Origin: Streptomyces fodineus
GTDB lineage: Bacteria > Actinomycetota > Actinomycetes > Streptomycetales > Streptomycetaceae
Length of the DNA: 64,000 nt
Assembly: GCF_001735805.1 (NCBI RefSeq)
Contig: NZ_CP017248.1
Span: 1,364,001-1,428,000, forward strand
Direction: 5' to 3'
Shown here: positions 10,129-18,599 of the stretch, in pieces
Layout of the letters: each line of letters begins with the position of its first letter
How positions within the stretch are numbered: position 1 is the first letter of the stretch
Program-made: the position numbers and the translations under genes
Notes under the pieces: generated by a model
The model's database searches: none
Told to the model about the DNA's origin: nothing
What the model saw: only the letters and a program-made list of their open reading frames with translations

Positions 10129-11620
10129 CCGGGGTCGCCTCCACACGCTGGAGCTGAAGGAACCGGGAGCGGTCGGCCCGTTCGGTCAGGCCCGCCCGGG
10201 CCAGCCAGGTGGTGCCGCCGATCTCCTTGATGCGCTCCTGGCCCTCCCAGGAGAACGCCCAGGCGGCGGCGTCCCCGTCGAGGTATCCGCCGCGCTCGAT
10301 GATGTCCTGTACGAGGCTGTCGAAGTCCATGGCCATCTTGTAGTCGTGCGGCAGGATCTCGTAGTTGCGGTAGCGCGCCATGTCGATGAGCATCTGGCAC
10401 AGGGAGTACATGCTGAGGTCCGGGGTGTAGTCCGTCATCAGCGGGCCGAGGCAGACCGCGCCCTTGCGGTCCTCGTCGCGGGCGATGTTCGGATGGAACA
10501 CATCCGAGCGCCAGCGCACCCGCGGGGCCTGGATGGGGAATTCGGAGGGCATCCAGACGACCAGTTCGTGCTGGTCGATACGGCGTGGTTCGAGCGGCCA
10601 GGAGTCCAGGTCGTCGGGCGGGGCGAAGCCGGGGACGTGCAGCTGCGCCGTGTACTCGACGGGGAGTTTGTCGTCGTCCATGGAGACGAGCGTGAACTCG
10701 TCGTGCTCGGCGGCGAAGTCGACGATGTCGTCGCGGGCCCGGGCCAGCGCCTCGAAGCGCAGCCAGCTGTCGACACCGGCCGTCGACTCGGCGGACATCT
10801 GCAGCCGGCCGCCGTCGCGCACGCCCTGGTTGTACAGCGGCTGTTCGGGGTCGAGTCGTTGGGCCTCGCCGCCCTCGTCGCGGTAGTCGACGACGGCGCG
10901 CAGCAGGTGCCCGTTGGCGTCCTGGGCCACCTCGGGCCGGTACTGCGCCCAGACGGCCGGGACGAGTTCGCTCGGCAGGGTCGTGTTGGGCACGTAGGGG
11001 ATCTCGAACTGCTGGCCGTCGGGGCCCATGACCTCCAGGCGGGTGTACAGGGTCGGGCGGAAGTCGTACTCGCCGTAGAGGACCTCGACGCCGGGTGCGA
11101 TGGGCGCGGCCCGCTCGCGCAGCTCCTCCAGCCGGTCCGGGGGCATCGCGGCGACCCGGAAGGCGGCCTGCCGGTGGCCTGCGTACAGCTGGACGGCGTC
11201 GGCGTCGATCAGCTCGCGCACCAGCCTGAGCAGTTCGGGATAGGCCTCGCTGCCGACGAACTCCACCGTCCGGTACAGTGTGTCGGCATTCCCGGCGGCG
11301 GCGCCCTGCTCCCGCTCCTCCTCGTCGAGGAAGGCGCGGATCTTCTGCAGGACCTGGTTGCCCGGCCAGCGGCGCAGCACCGTGTCCAGCAACTGCTGGA
11401 CGCCGTCGCGCTGTACGGCCCCCAGCTCCAGCGCGCGCACCACCTGCCGCCAGTAGGCGACGACCTCCTGGCCCGCGTCCCAGCGGGGCCGGGCCTGCGG
11501 CGGGAAGTCCATGTCCTCCAGGACTTCCTCGGCCTGGTTCTGGGTGCGGTAGAGCTCGGCCAGCAGGTCGACCAGCTCGCGTTTGATCTCGGTGGGCAGC
11601 TTGCCCGTGTCGTAGGTCAT
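10121..11620 (-). CDS. Fusion of EAD-like domain, YukD-like ubiquitin domain and E2 enzyme
   Basis: 499 residues from an ATG at 11620. Residues 1-97 resemble effector-associated adaptor domains ('ELVDLLAELYRTQNQAEEVL' then 'GVQQLLDTVLRRWPGNQVL'). Residues about 110-190 form an unassigned alpha/beta domain. Residues 192-278 have a YukD/ubiquitin-like grasp pattern: strand 'TRLEVMGPDGQQFEI', a helix, 'RLDPEQPLYNQGVRDGGRLQ'. Residues 285-499 are an E2 fold with the HPN motif at 376-378 and catalytic Cys390 in 'KGAVCLGPL'. Having a Ub-like domain in the same chain as its E2 is unusual. No C-terminal Gly-Gly is present on the Ub-like domain because it is internal. Confidence 0.85.
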   Translation of the reverse strand: MTYDTGKLPTEIKRELVDLLAELYRTQNQAEEVLEDMDFPPQARPRWDAGQEVVAYWRQVVRALELGAVQRDGVQQLLDTVLRRWPGNQVLQKIRAFLDEEEREQGAAAGNADTLYRTVEFVGSEAYPELLRLVRELIDADAVQLYAGHRQAAFRVAAMPPDRLEELRERAAPIAPGVEVLYGEYDFRPTLYTRLEVMGPDGQQFEIPYVPNTTLPSELVPAVWAQYRPEVAQDANGHLLRAVVDYRDEGGEAQRLDPEQPLYNQGVRDGGRLQMSAESTAGVDSWLRFEALARARDDIVDFAAEHDEFTLVSMDDDKLPVEYTAQLHVPGFAPPDDLDSWPLEPRRIDQHELVVWMPSEFPIQAPRVRWRSDVFHPNIARDEDRKGAVCLGPLMTDYTPDLSMYSLCQMLIDMARYRNYEILPHDYKMAMDFDSLVQDIIERGGYLDGDAAAWAFSWEGQERIKEIGGTTWLARAGLTERADRSRFLQLQRVEATPDE

Positions 11621-12630
11621 CGGGGCGTTCCCTTCCCGCCGGCCTCGGCCAGTTCCAGGTAGCGGATTGCGCGGGTGCGGCCGGTCGAGAGGACCGGCAG
11701 GATCTCGCGCGGGGCCACCCCCAGATCGGCCAGCCGGGCGCCCGGGGGCGCGTCGGCGAGCCGGGTGGACTCGCGGGTGGGCGTGGAGCCGGGCAGCGGC
11801 GCCCAGGTCATCACGGTCTCCTCGGGGGCCAGATGGTCGGTCAGTTCGGCCGGGGTGGACAGCACCGTGTCCGGAACGGGAGCCACCAGCTCGGCGGGGA
11901 TACGGCTGTGCAGCGGGCAGTCGGGGTCGCGGCGCACGGTGACCGGGGTCGCCGTACCGCCGGCGGCGTCCACCCGGATCACGCCGGGGCTGGTGGGCGC
12001 GCCGCACAGCAGGCGGACCGCGGTCACCGCCAGCCAGGAGCCGATCAGCGCGGAGACGGGTGCCGAGGCGCCGGCCTCGGGTACGACGGCGTCGGCGCAG
12101 GCCCACGGGTCGTCCTGGGCGGCGCGGTCGCGGGGGTTGAGGCCGCAGCCGAAGCAGGGCCCGGCCGGCTCGTACAGCCGTATCTCGCCGCCCCAGGCGC
12201 TGGTGCCGCCGTCCAGCAGCGGCGCGCCGACCAGGAGGCAGCGGCCGGCGAGCTGGAGCCGGGCGGCGAGGCTGTCCAGGCAGCTGACGACCAGCGAGGC
12301 GTCCCGCAGTTCCGCCAGGCCCACCCCGCTGACCAGGGGGGAGGTCCGGGCCTCGGCCCGGGTCACCGGGGACAGTTCGGCGAGCCGGCGGGCCGCGGTG
12401 GGTGCCTTGGGCCGGCCGATGTCGGCGGCGCGGAACAGCGGGGCGCGGCTGAGGTTGGACTCCGAGACGTCGTCGGGGTCGCACAGCACCAGCCGGCCGA
12501 CCCCGGCCAGGGCGAGCGCCTGCGCCAACTGGCTGCCCAGGGCGCCCACTCCGCACACCACGACGGTGGCCGCGGCCAGCCGCTGCTGGTCCCAGCCGGT
12601 GATGAGGGCGTGCCGGTCGTAGCGCCCCAT
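11617..12630 (-). CDS. E1-like/ThiF-family adenylyltransferase
   Basis: 337 residues from an ATG at 12630. The Rossmann nucleotide loop GVGALGS starts at 27, with D51, N59, R62 and K75 matching the adenylation-site residues of MoeB/ThiF/E1 enzymes. C159-x-x-C162 and C238 fit a structural zinc site. C178 in 'WACADAVVPEAGASAP' aligns with the thiolating cysteine of ThiF/MoeB. It would activate a Ub-like C-terminus with ATP and pass it to the E2. It overlaps the E2 gene by 4 bp and is one base away from the zinc-protein gene upstream. The last 90 residues are an extra domain that may bind the Ub-like or the E2. Confidence 0.92.
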   Translation of the reverse strand: MGRYDRHALITGWDQQRLAAATVVVCGVGALGSQLAQALALAGVGRLVLCDPDDVSESNLSRAPLFRAADIGRPKAPTAARRLAELSPVTRAEARTSPLVSGVGLAELRDASLVVSCLDSLAARLQLAGRCLLVGAPLLDGGTSAWGGEIRLYEPAGPCFGCGLNPRDRAAQDDPWACADAVVPEAGASAPVSALIGSWLAVTAVRLLCGAPTSPGVIRVDAAGGTATPVTVRRDPDCPLHSRIPAELVAPVPDTVLSTPAELTDHLAPEETVMTWAPLPGSTPTRESTRLADAPPGARLADLGVAPREILPVLSTGRTRAIRYLELAEAGGKGTPR

Positions 12631-12631
12631 G

Positions 12632-13270
12632 TCAGTTCCGCCTCAGCGTGCGGAAGTTCATCGGGCACTGCTGGACGGTCAGTTCGCTGCGCCACTGCTC
12701 GAAGCAGCCGAGTCCGCGCGCCGGGTCCTGGTGGACGGCCTTGCGGCAGCCGGGCTTCTCGGGCGAGCAGGGGCAGACGACCACGGTCTCGAACAGCCGG
12801 AAGGTGTGGGTGCACACGAAGCAGGCGTTGCGCTGCCTCGGGTGGCCGAGCACCGGGTCGTCCGGCATCAGCCGCACGGTGTGCAGGGTGTCCGGCCGGG
12901 GGTCGGTGTTGTCGACGCCGCGGAAGAAGGCCGCCTGTGCCCCCGGGTCGGGCGGGTCGGCGGGCGGGGCCTGGCCGCTGCACGGCAGGTTGCGCAGGTG
13001 GTGGGTGACGTCGGCCAGCTTGCCGTCCTCGGCGTGGCGCAGATACACGGTGTCGTCCAGCCGGAAGGTGTGGCCGCACACCCGGCAGGGGGCGCGGCGC
13101 CGGGAGCCGGGCCTGCGCCAGGTGCCGAGCCAGCGCGAGTCCAGGGTGGTGGAGGCCGGTCCGTCGGCGCCGGCCACCTGCGGGTTGTCGCCGCGCTGCA
13201 GCCCGCGCTCGAAGGCGCTGACGACGCCGGCCGGGGCGGAGGTCGCGGTGGGCGTGTCGGGGGTCGTCAT
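12632..13270 (-). CDS. Double treble-clef/RING-like zinc protein, possible E3
   Basis: 212 residues from an ATG at 13270 (ATGA overlap with the CHAT gene). Two homologous cysteine-rich units are visible: residues 62-97 (C62, C65, H79, H90, C97, with 'CRVCGHTFRLDDTVYLRH') and residues 150-202 (C150, C153, C166, C168, C175, H180, C189, C202, with 'CFVCTHTFRLFETVVVCPC' and 'GLGCFEQW'). The order CxxC, CxC, His, C..W, CP is like cross-brace RING fingers. Next to E1, E2, Ub-like and JAB genes, a role as E3 ligase or zinc adaptor is plausible. The family assignment is inference from pattern only. No membrane segment. Confidence 0.7.
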   Translation of the reverse strand: MTTPDTPTATSAPAGVVSAFERGLQRGDNPQVAGADGPASTTLDSRWLGTWRRPGSRRRAPCRVCGHTFRLDDTVYLRHAEDGKLADVTHHLRNLPCSGQAPPADPPDPGAQAAFFRGVDNTDPRPDTLHTVRLMPDDPVLGHPRQRNACFVCTHTFRLFETVVVCPCSPEKPGCRKAVHQDPARGLGCFEQWRSELTVQQCPMNFRTLRRN

Positions 13271-14118
13271 GCGGCGTGGCCCCTTCGGGAGAGCTGGAAG
13301 ACCCCGTCCGATGTGTGACCCTCCAGAGCGAGGGCCGCGCGGCCGGCCTCGAACGCCCGGTCGATGAGGCCGGAGTGGGCCAGGGAGTCGTAGAAGCCCT
13401 TGGCGAAGGCGAGCGCGGCGGCGTCACCGAGCTCTCCGTGGGTGCCGACGACGGTGCCGGCGCAGCCGAGCAGGGAGGTCGCGAACCTCCCCCAGCAGGA
13501 GTTGAGGACGACGCAGTCGAGCGGCCCGTGCAGGGCGAGCACCTCGGCCAGGACGTCCACCGGGACCGGCGCGGAGGTGCCCGTCTCGTCCTCGAGGAGC
13601 AGCCGCCCGCCTCGCGTGCCGTGTCCGGCGAAGTGCACGACGTGCGGCCGTACCGCCTGGAGCCGGGGCAGGACGTCGGACACCCGGGCCGCCGGCTGGA
13701 CCACCACCGTCAGCCGGCCCGCGGAGCGGTCCGCCGCCTCCCGGATGACGCGCTGCTCGGCGCCCAGCCGCAGCCTGGCCTCGTCCAGCGGCGCGGACAT
13801 CAGGCACAGCACCCGCAGTGCGGTGGCCGCGCCCCGGCCGGTGAGCGCGGCGAGGCCGGCGTGCCCGGGGTACTGGGCGGCCACCGCGTCGACGAGGCCG
13901 CCGAGCGTGACGTCCCTGAAGCGGCCCTGGTCCACGGTCCGGCACACCGTGCGCCACCAGGAGGCGGCGGGCAGGGGCGGGGCGAACGGCGGCAGCAGGG
14001 CGGGGCTGATTCCGATGTCCTCGAGAAATGCGTGACTGCTGAGTACGTCCGGAAATAATTCGCCCAGTGTTTCGAATGCGCCGGCATCGCGCAGTTGTGT
14101 CCACGTCGGACTGGCCAT
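13267..14118 (-). CDS. EAD-CHAT caspase-like protease
   Basis: 283 residues from the ATG at 14118, with GGGGGACG eight bases upstream. Residues 1-92 are a small helical adaptor similar in layout to effector-associated domains ('WTQLRDAGAFETLGELF' ... 'LVDAVAAQYPGHAGLAAL') and to the start of the E2 fusion protein. Residues 100-283 are a CHAT/caspase-fold domain with catalytic His166 in 'HFAGHG' and Cys208 in 'VVLNSCWG'. It is the first gene of the minus-strand operon, divergent from the kinase gene. It is likely the executioner or processing protease, recruited through matching EADs. No signal peptide, so it acts in the cytosol. Confidence 0.88.
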   Translation of the reverse strand: MASPTWTQLRDAGAFETLGELFPDVLSSHAFLEDIGISPALLPPFAPPLPAASWWRTVCRTVDQGRFRDVTLGGLVDAVAAQYPGHAGLAALTGRGAATALRVLCLMSAPLDEARLRLGAEQRVIREAADRSAGRLTVVVQPAARVSDVLPRLQAVRPHVVHFAGHGTRGGRLLLEDETGTSAPVPVDVLAEVLALHGPLDCVVLNSCWGRFATSLLGCAGTVVGTHGELGDAAALAFAKGFYDSLAHSGLIDRAFEAGRAALALEGHTSDGVFQLSRRGHAA

Positions 14119-14235
14119 GTGTGCGTCCCCCGAGCCAACTACCGTTGCTTCCCAGGCCGTTGGTGAGAAGGGTACGCGCAGTGACGCTCTGTGGGTGTAG
14201 TTTCGGATTCCGCAGCACACTTATCGGGGGCGGGT
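14119..14235. promoter_or_regulatory. Divergent intergenic region between two conflict systems
   Basis: About 117 bp separate the CHAT start (minus) from the kinase start (plus), so both operons must be driven from here. A TAGTTT at 14197-14202 could be a -10 for the plus strand and a TAGTTG on the minus strand (14136-14141) could serve the other side, but neither has a convincing -35. No clear operator palindrome is visible. Confidence 0.35.
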
Positions 14236-15300
14236 TTGATCGAGCATCTGGAAATGATCACCTGTGGTGGCCGCGATGCCGGAAAATCGATCTTCGAGAT
14301 CGATTTTGATCAGCAGGGAGTCAGTGCCCGGGACGGATTCCGGGAGCGCCGCGGTCTGCTGGTGCACGGCGGCGGGGAGCATGTCGTCCAGCGCATCGCC
14401 CACAGCGACGCGGCGCGCCGGGAGCTGGAACGGACCATCAGGACGGCCGACGTGCTGGTGCGCCGGCTCGGCGTCCTCGGCTATCCGCCCGAGCTGAGCC
14501 GCATCATCGGCTACCGTCCGGACGGCCGGGCGCCCTTCCTGGTCGCCACCCGGCGCGGCCGGCCGCTGTCCGAGATGGGCGACCGGTTACCCCTCGCCGC
14601 GGGCCAGTTGTGGGCCGTCGTGGACGGCATCCTCGCGGTACTGCGGCACCTCGGGGACCTGCGTCTGGTGCACCGGGACATCCGGCCCGAGACCCTGTGG
14701 TGGGACGGGACCACGGTGCAGCTGGCCGACTTCGGTCTCACGGTGGACGAGGGCGAGCCACGCGGCGGGACGGCCGGCGCCGACCCGTGGCGGTCCCCGG
14801 AGCAGGCCAAGGGCCAGGGCCGGGCCGACTGCCGGGACGACGTGTACTCCGCCGGCGCGGTCATCTTCCATCTCGCCACCGGAGAGGAGGCCACCGGCGC
14901 GGCGGACATGCGCGACCGGGTGCGCTGGCTCGACTCCAGCCTGCGCAACCTGCTGGAGGGGGTCTTCACCGACGAGGCGCGCCAACGCGTGAGCGCGTAC
15001 ACGCTCCGGCTGCGCCGCGGCACCCAGCCGGGATTCACGGACACCTCCGACTTCCAGCGCCCGCCCAGTGTCTCCGAGCTCGAACAGCAGGCCCGCCAGC
15101 ACTTCCGTGAACTGCGCGCCCGGCAGCAGGCCTTCCACCAGCAGCAGCAGCGCAGACCGTCGTATCCGCAGCCGCCGGCCCGCCCCCCGGGCAGCCGCAA
15201 GGTCCTGCCCGTCGACGTCCGGCGGTTCGCCGTCCTGTCCTTCGCCGTGGGCGTCACGATCCTCGGCGTGCTGATCGCCCTCGTCCTGGCGCTGGCCTGA
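14236..15300 (+). CDS. Membrane-anchored kinase-like protein, possibly a pseudokinase
   Basis: 354 residues if it starts at TTG 14236, which has GGGGG five bases upstream; in-frame GTG 14191 and ATG 14254 are alternatives. The fold is a Ser/Thr kinase: catalytic-loop HRD at 146-148, DFG at 165-167, and 'DPWRSPEQAKGQG' as activation segment. Several residues deviate: the ATP-binding lysine position reads 'VVQRIA', and the catalytic loop reads HRDIRPET instead of HRDxKPxN, losing the lysine and asparagine. A Pro/Gln-rich linker leads to a C-terminal transmembrane helix (about 325-348), so the domain faces the cytosol. First gene of the GTPase operon, 13 bp before the GTPase. Confidence 0.8.
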   Translation: MIEHLEMITCGGRDAGKSIFEIDFDQQGVSARDGFRERRGLLVHGGGEHVVQRIAHSDAARRELERTIRTADVLVRRLGVLGYPPELSRIIGYRPDGRAPFLVATRRGRPLSEMGDRLPLAAGQLWAVVDGILAVLRHLGDLRLVHRDIRPETLWWDGTTVQLADFGLTVDEGEPRGGTAGADPWRSPEQAKGQGRADCRDDVYSAGAVIFHLATGEEATGAADMRDRVRWLDSSLRNLLEGVFTDEARQRVSAYTLRLRRGTQPGFTDTSDFQRPPSVSELEQQARQHFRELRARQQAFHQQQQRRPSYPQPPARPPGSRKVLPVDVRRFAVLSFAVGVTILGVLIALVLALA

Positions 15301-15313
15301 CCGGAGGAGTGAC

Positions 15314-16390
15314 ATGGCAGCACAGGTGAGGTGCCCCATCTGCCTCGACATGGTCGACTGGGCGAAGGCCGAGACCGTCACCCTCAACGCCGACGGCCGG
15401 CCCGAACAGCTCGTCCGGCTCGACGGCGAGGACGACGTGCGCTGGAACCACCGCCGCCTCAACGCCTACCGGCTGTGCGCCGGCGGCGGCGAACCGCACG
15501 TCCTGCCCGGGCGGTACGGCGACTTCGGCGAGCCCCTGGTCATCGGTGTGGTCGGCGAGTCCGCGGCCGGCAAGAGCCATCTGCTCGCCGCCATGCTCGG
15601 CACGCTCTCCGACGTCGACCGGATGGCCCGCCTCGGCCTGGTCGTCGGCGGGCTCGATCTGAAACTGCACCAGCGCTACCTCAAGGACGTCGTCCGCCCC
15701 TTCCTGGACCAGGGCCAGGGCCTGGCCGGCACCCCGGCCCAGCCGCCGGAGTTCACCGACGCCCTGTGGATCCACAACAGCAACACCAACCGCAGCTTCG
15801 CCGTCGCCTTCTTCGACGTCTCCGGCGAGTGGCTCGCCGACCACGACGCCGAGGTGCCCTTCCTCGGCGCGGTCAGCGCGCTGGTCTTCGTGGTCGACCC
15901 GACCCGGATCCGCGGACTGACCACCGCCACCGGCAGCGTCACCGGCGACCCGTCCTTCGGTGTCGTCCTGGACAAGATCGGGCGGCTGCAGGGGATGGAC
16001 GGCTCCCAGTTCCTGCCGCTGCCCGCCGCCGTCGTGATCGGCAAGTGCGACCTGCTGCAGCACCACGAACCCCTCGTCGACCGCTGGTTCCAGAACGTCT
16101 CGCCCGACGAGGAACTGCGGCTCGACACCGTGGAGAGGGAGAGCGAGGACGCCTACGCCTTCCTCAGGTCACGCGGCGCCCGTGGCTGGCTCGCCCCCTT
16201 CGTGCGCTGTGACCGCACCACGCTGCACTTCGCCACCGCCACCGGCCACAAGCCGGTCGAGACGGACGGCGTGCAGCGCTCCCCGCGCGGCAGTTTCGCG
16301 CCGCGCCGGACCCTCAAACCCATGCTCGCCCTCTTCGCCATGTGCGGGGTCCTCGGCCCCACCGACCTCGGCCAGGGAGCTGTCCGATGA
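15314..16390 (+). CDS. P-loop GTPase of the GAP1/double-GTPase conflict family
   Basis: 358 residues from an ATG at 15314 with GGAGGAG eight bases upstream. The N-terminus has a small CPIC zinc-knuckle-like start. The GTPase core shows Walker A GESAAGKS at 81-88, DVSG at 168-171 as the switch-2 DxxG, and GKCD at 243-246 as the base-specificity motif. GTPases of this kind are known next to GAP1 proteins in conflict systems of multicellular bacteria and are thought to set an activation threshold. The stop overlaps the GAP1 start (ATGA), which supports a complex between the two products. No membrane segment. Confidence 0.82.
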   Translation: MAAQVRCPICLDMVDWAKAETVTLNADGRPEQLVRLDGEDDVRWNHRRLNAYRLCAGGGEPHVLPGRYGDFGEPLVIGVVGESAAGKSHLLAAMLGTLSDVDRMARLGLVVGGLDLKLHQRYLKDVVRPFLDQGQGLAGTPAQPPEFTDALWIHNSNTNRSFAVAFFDVSGEWLADHDAEVPFLGAVSALVFVVDPTRIRGLTTATGSVTGDPSFGVVLDKIGRLQGMDGSQFLPLPAAVVIGKCDLLQHHEPLVDRWFQNVSPDEELRLDTVERESEDAYAFLRSRGARGWLAPFVRCDRTTLHFATATGHKPVETDGVQRSPRGSFAPRRTLKPMLALFAMCGVLGPTDLGQGAVR

Positions 16391-18543
16391 CGACGGTCGA
16401 CCAGATCCTCTTCGGCTGGGCCGAACGGGACCACGAAGGCAACGCCGGGGTCCGCCCCGTCGCACACTCCGGGCTGCGCACCATCGACCGCTGGGCCAAG
16501 CGGCTCCAGTACGTCTGGGCCACCCAGGACGGCCAGGGCGAGCAGCCGGAGCTGACGGCCAGCCTCGTCCACCTGGTGTTCGACGACGAGGCGGCCGTCC
16601 TGCGCAAGCTGCCCTCCCGCAACCCGCACGGCCGGGGCGGCGCCACCCTGACCCACGTCCTGGTCGGTGACCCGCACGCGATCGACGGCCGGCTCGCCCT
16701 GGGACTGCACGACTGGCCGGGCTGGCGGGACCGCGAACCCGACGGCACCGAGGGCCGGCTCGCCCCGCTCGACCTCGACGACCTCAGGGAGGCGGCCCGG
16801 CCCGGCCTCGCCGCACTGCGCGACCGGGTCGCCGAGGTCCCGGCCGTGCAGCTCACCGCGCTCGTCGCCCGGGTGCTCGCCGAGCCCGCCGAGGACTTCA
16901 GCGTCATCACCCGGCCGCAGCTCGCCCTGCCGGCGATGACCGCCCTGCTCGACATCGCCGGGCCCGTCTCCGGCCGGCCCTGGACCTTCGCCAGCCGCGA
17001 GTCCACCGACAAGGGCAGCCATCAGCCCCGGGTGGTGTTCCTCGCCGCCCGCCCGCCCCAGTCGATGTACATCAACCAGCGCCGGCGCGTCGACCTGGCC
17101 GAGGCGGCGCCCGACACGGACACCGCCCGGTTCGCCGCCCAGCTGGTGGAGCTGTACCGGGAGGCCGGACACGCGGCGCTGGAGCGGATCCGCCCGCGGC
17201 ACCCGCTGCACACCGCGGACGACGTGGACGCCTGGCGGCGGTCCGTGCCGGTCGTGGACGGCCGGATCGCCGACCCTCGGGTGCGCCTGGACATCTTCCT
17301 CGACGACGACCTGCTGGCGCGGGCCTCCGCACGTGGCGTCCTGGTGCACGAACGGGCCCGGATGACCGGCGAGTTGCGCAAGCAGCCCGTGGAGTGGCTC
17401 GCCGCGGCGCTGCGCCGCTGGCACCGCCTGGAGCGGCGTGCCGCACTCCATCCCGATCTGCGGGAGCTGCTGGTGGCCGAGGCCGTGGAGGTCTGCCTCA
17501 CCGGACAGGGGCACCAGTTCGACGCCCTGGTGCAGGCGACACGGGACGCGGAGCCGGCGCCCCCGCTGGTGGCCAGGATCTTCGGCGGAAAGGTGCCGTC
17601 CACCGGTCTCGACCTGAGCCGGGCCGGACACCGCCGGCTGCTGATCGTGGCCCTGGCCCTGCGCATGCCCGCCACCGCGCTCGACCAGGCCGATCTCCTC
17701 GCCGCCAGCCCGGCGGACGAGCTGCTGGACCTCGTCATGCGCTACGCCGACGGCTACCCGGAGGCCATGCACCTGGTACTGCGGCACCTCGGCGACGCCG
17801 GCCGGAGCCCGGTCGCGGCGCGGCTGTGGTACGACCACGGCCTGCTGCTCGAGACGGTGGACCGCATCGCCGCCGGCGACCGTCCGAAGGAGGTCGACTG
17901 CTTCCGCCATCTGCTCCTCGCCGCGCACGGCCCGCGGCTGGACCGCGAGACGACCTCGGCGCTGGTCCAACACGCCGGGGCCCGTGCGCCGTTGGGGCTG
18001 TACGCCGCCGCGCTGGAGCTGGCCGCGGACAGCTCCGCCGAGCAGCCGGTCCGGCACGAGCTCTCGGAGCAGTTCCTGCGCGCCGAGGGCTATGCGAGCT
18101 CCGGCGGGGGGTCCGCGTACGGGTCCCGGCCGCGCGGTCCGGTGCTCGGCAGACCCGACGCGGGGTACGCGCCGGCCGCCGCCCCGCCGGCCTCGCCCTC
18201 CGCCGCGGTGGGTGCGCACCAGTGGGAGCGCCCGGCTCCCACCGTCGCGGGGGCGCACCATCCGCGCCCGGCCGCCGCGAGTCCGGCGACGGGCCACCAC
18301 TCCCCCGGCGCCGTCCCGGATCCCGCCCGATGGGATCCGTACGGTCCGTCCGCCCGGCAGCAGCAGGGCTGGGGGCCGCCCGCCTCGCACACGGGTGGCA
18401 GCCCGCAGGCCCGGTCGGCCGACCGCGACGGCTGGTTCGGCGGCAGGGGGCAGATCGACGGCGTGAGCATGTTCTTCCTGGCGGCGCTGCTGCTCGTCCT
18501 GCTCTGCGCCGTCGGGTACGTCCTGGTGACCTCCATGCCCTGA
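16387..18543 (+). CDS. GAP1-like GTPase-associated protein with C-terminal membrane anchor
   Basis: 718 residues from an ATG at 16387. The N-terminal about 230 residues ('VDQILFGWAERDHEGNAGV' ... 'RPWTFASRES') have the look of the GAP1-N domain, followed by helical middle and C-terminal domains to about residue 575. A long low-complexity Pro/Ala/Gly/Gln linker follows, then a single transmembrane helix 'VSMFFLAALLLVLLC' at the extreme C-terminus, so the bulk is cytosolic and tethered. It is coupled to the GTPase gene. GAP1 proteins are known partners of conflict-system GTPases; biochemical activity is not established, and the name does not imply GTPase activation. Confidence 0.75.
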   Translation: MTTVDQILFGWAERDHEGNAGVRPVAHSGLRTIDRWAKRLQYVWATQDGQGEQPELTASLVHLVFDDEAAVLRKLPSRNPHGRGGATLTHVLVGDPHAIDGRLALGLHDWPGWRDREPDGTEGRLAPLDLDDLREAARPGLAALRDRVAEVPAVQLTALVARVLAEPAEDFSVITRPQLALPAMTALLDIAGPVSGRPWTFASRESTDKGSHQPRVVFLAARPPQSMYINQRRRVDLAEAAPDTDTARFAAQLVELYREAGHAALERIRPRHPLHTADDVDAWRRSVPVVDGRIADPRVRLDIFLDDDLLARASARGVLVHERARMTGELRKQPVEWLAAALRRWHRLERRAALHPDLRELLVAEAVEVCLTGQGHQFDALVQATRDAEPAPPLVARIFGGKVPSTGLDLSRAGHRRLLIVALALRMPATALDQADLLAASPADELLDLVMRYADGYPEAMHLVLRHLGDAGRSPVAARLWYDHGLLLETVDRIAAGDRPKEVDCFRHLLLAAHGPRLDRETTSALVQHAGARAPLGLYAAALELAADSSAEQPVRHELSEQFLRAEGYASSGGGSAYGSRPRGPVLGRPDAGYAPAAAPPASPSAAVGAHQWERPAPTVAGAHHPRPAAASPATGHHSPGAVPDPARWDPYGPSARQQQGWGPPASHTGGSPQARSADRDGWFGGRGQIDGVSMFFLAALLLVLLCAVGYVLVTSMP

Positions 18544-18599
18544 CCCCCGCCCCTCCTCAGCTCCCCACACCGACCGCCGGACGACACGATTGACGCCGC

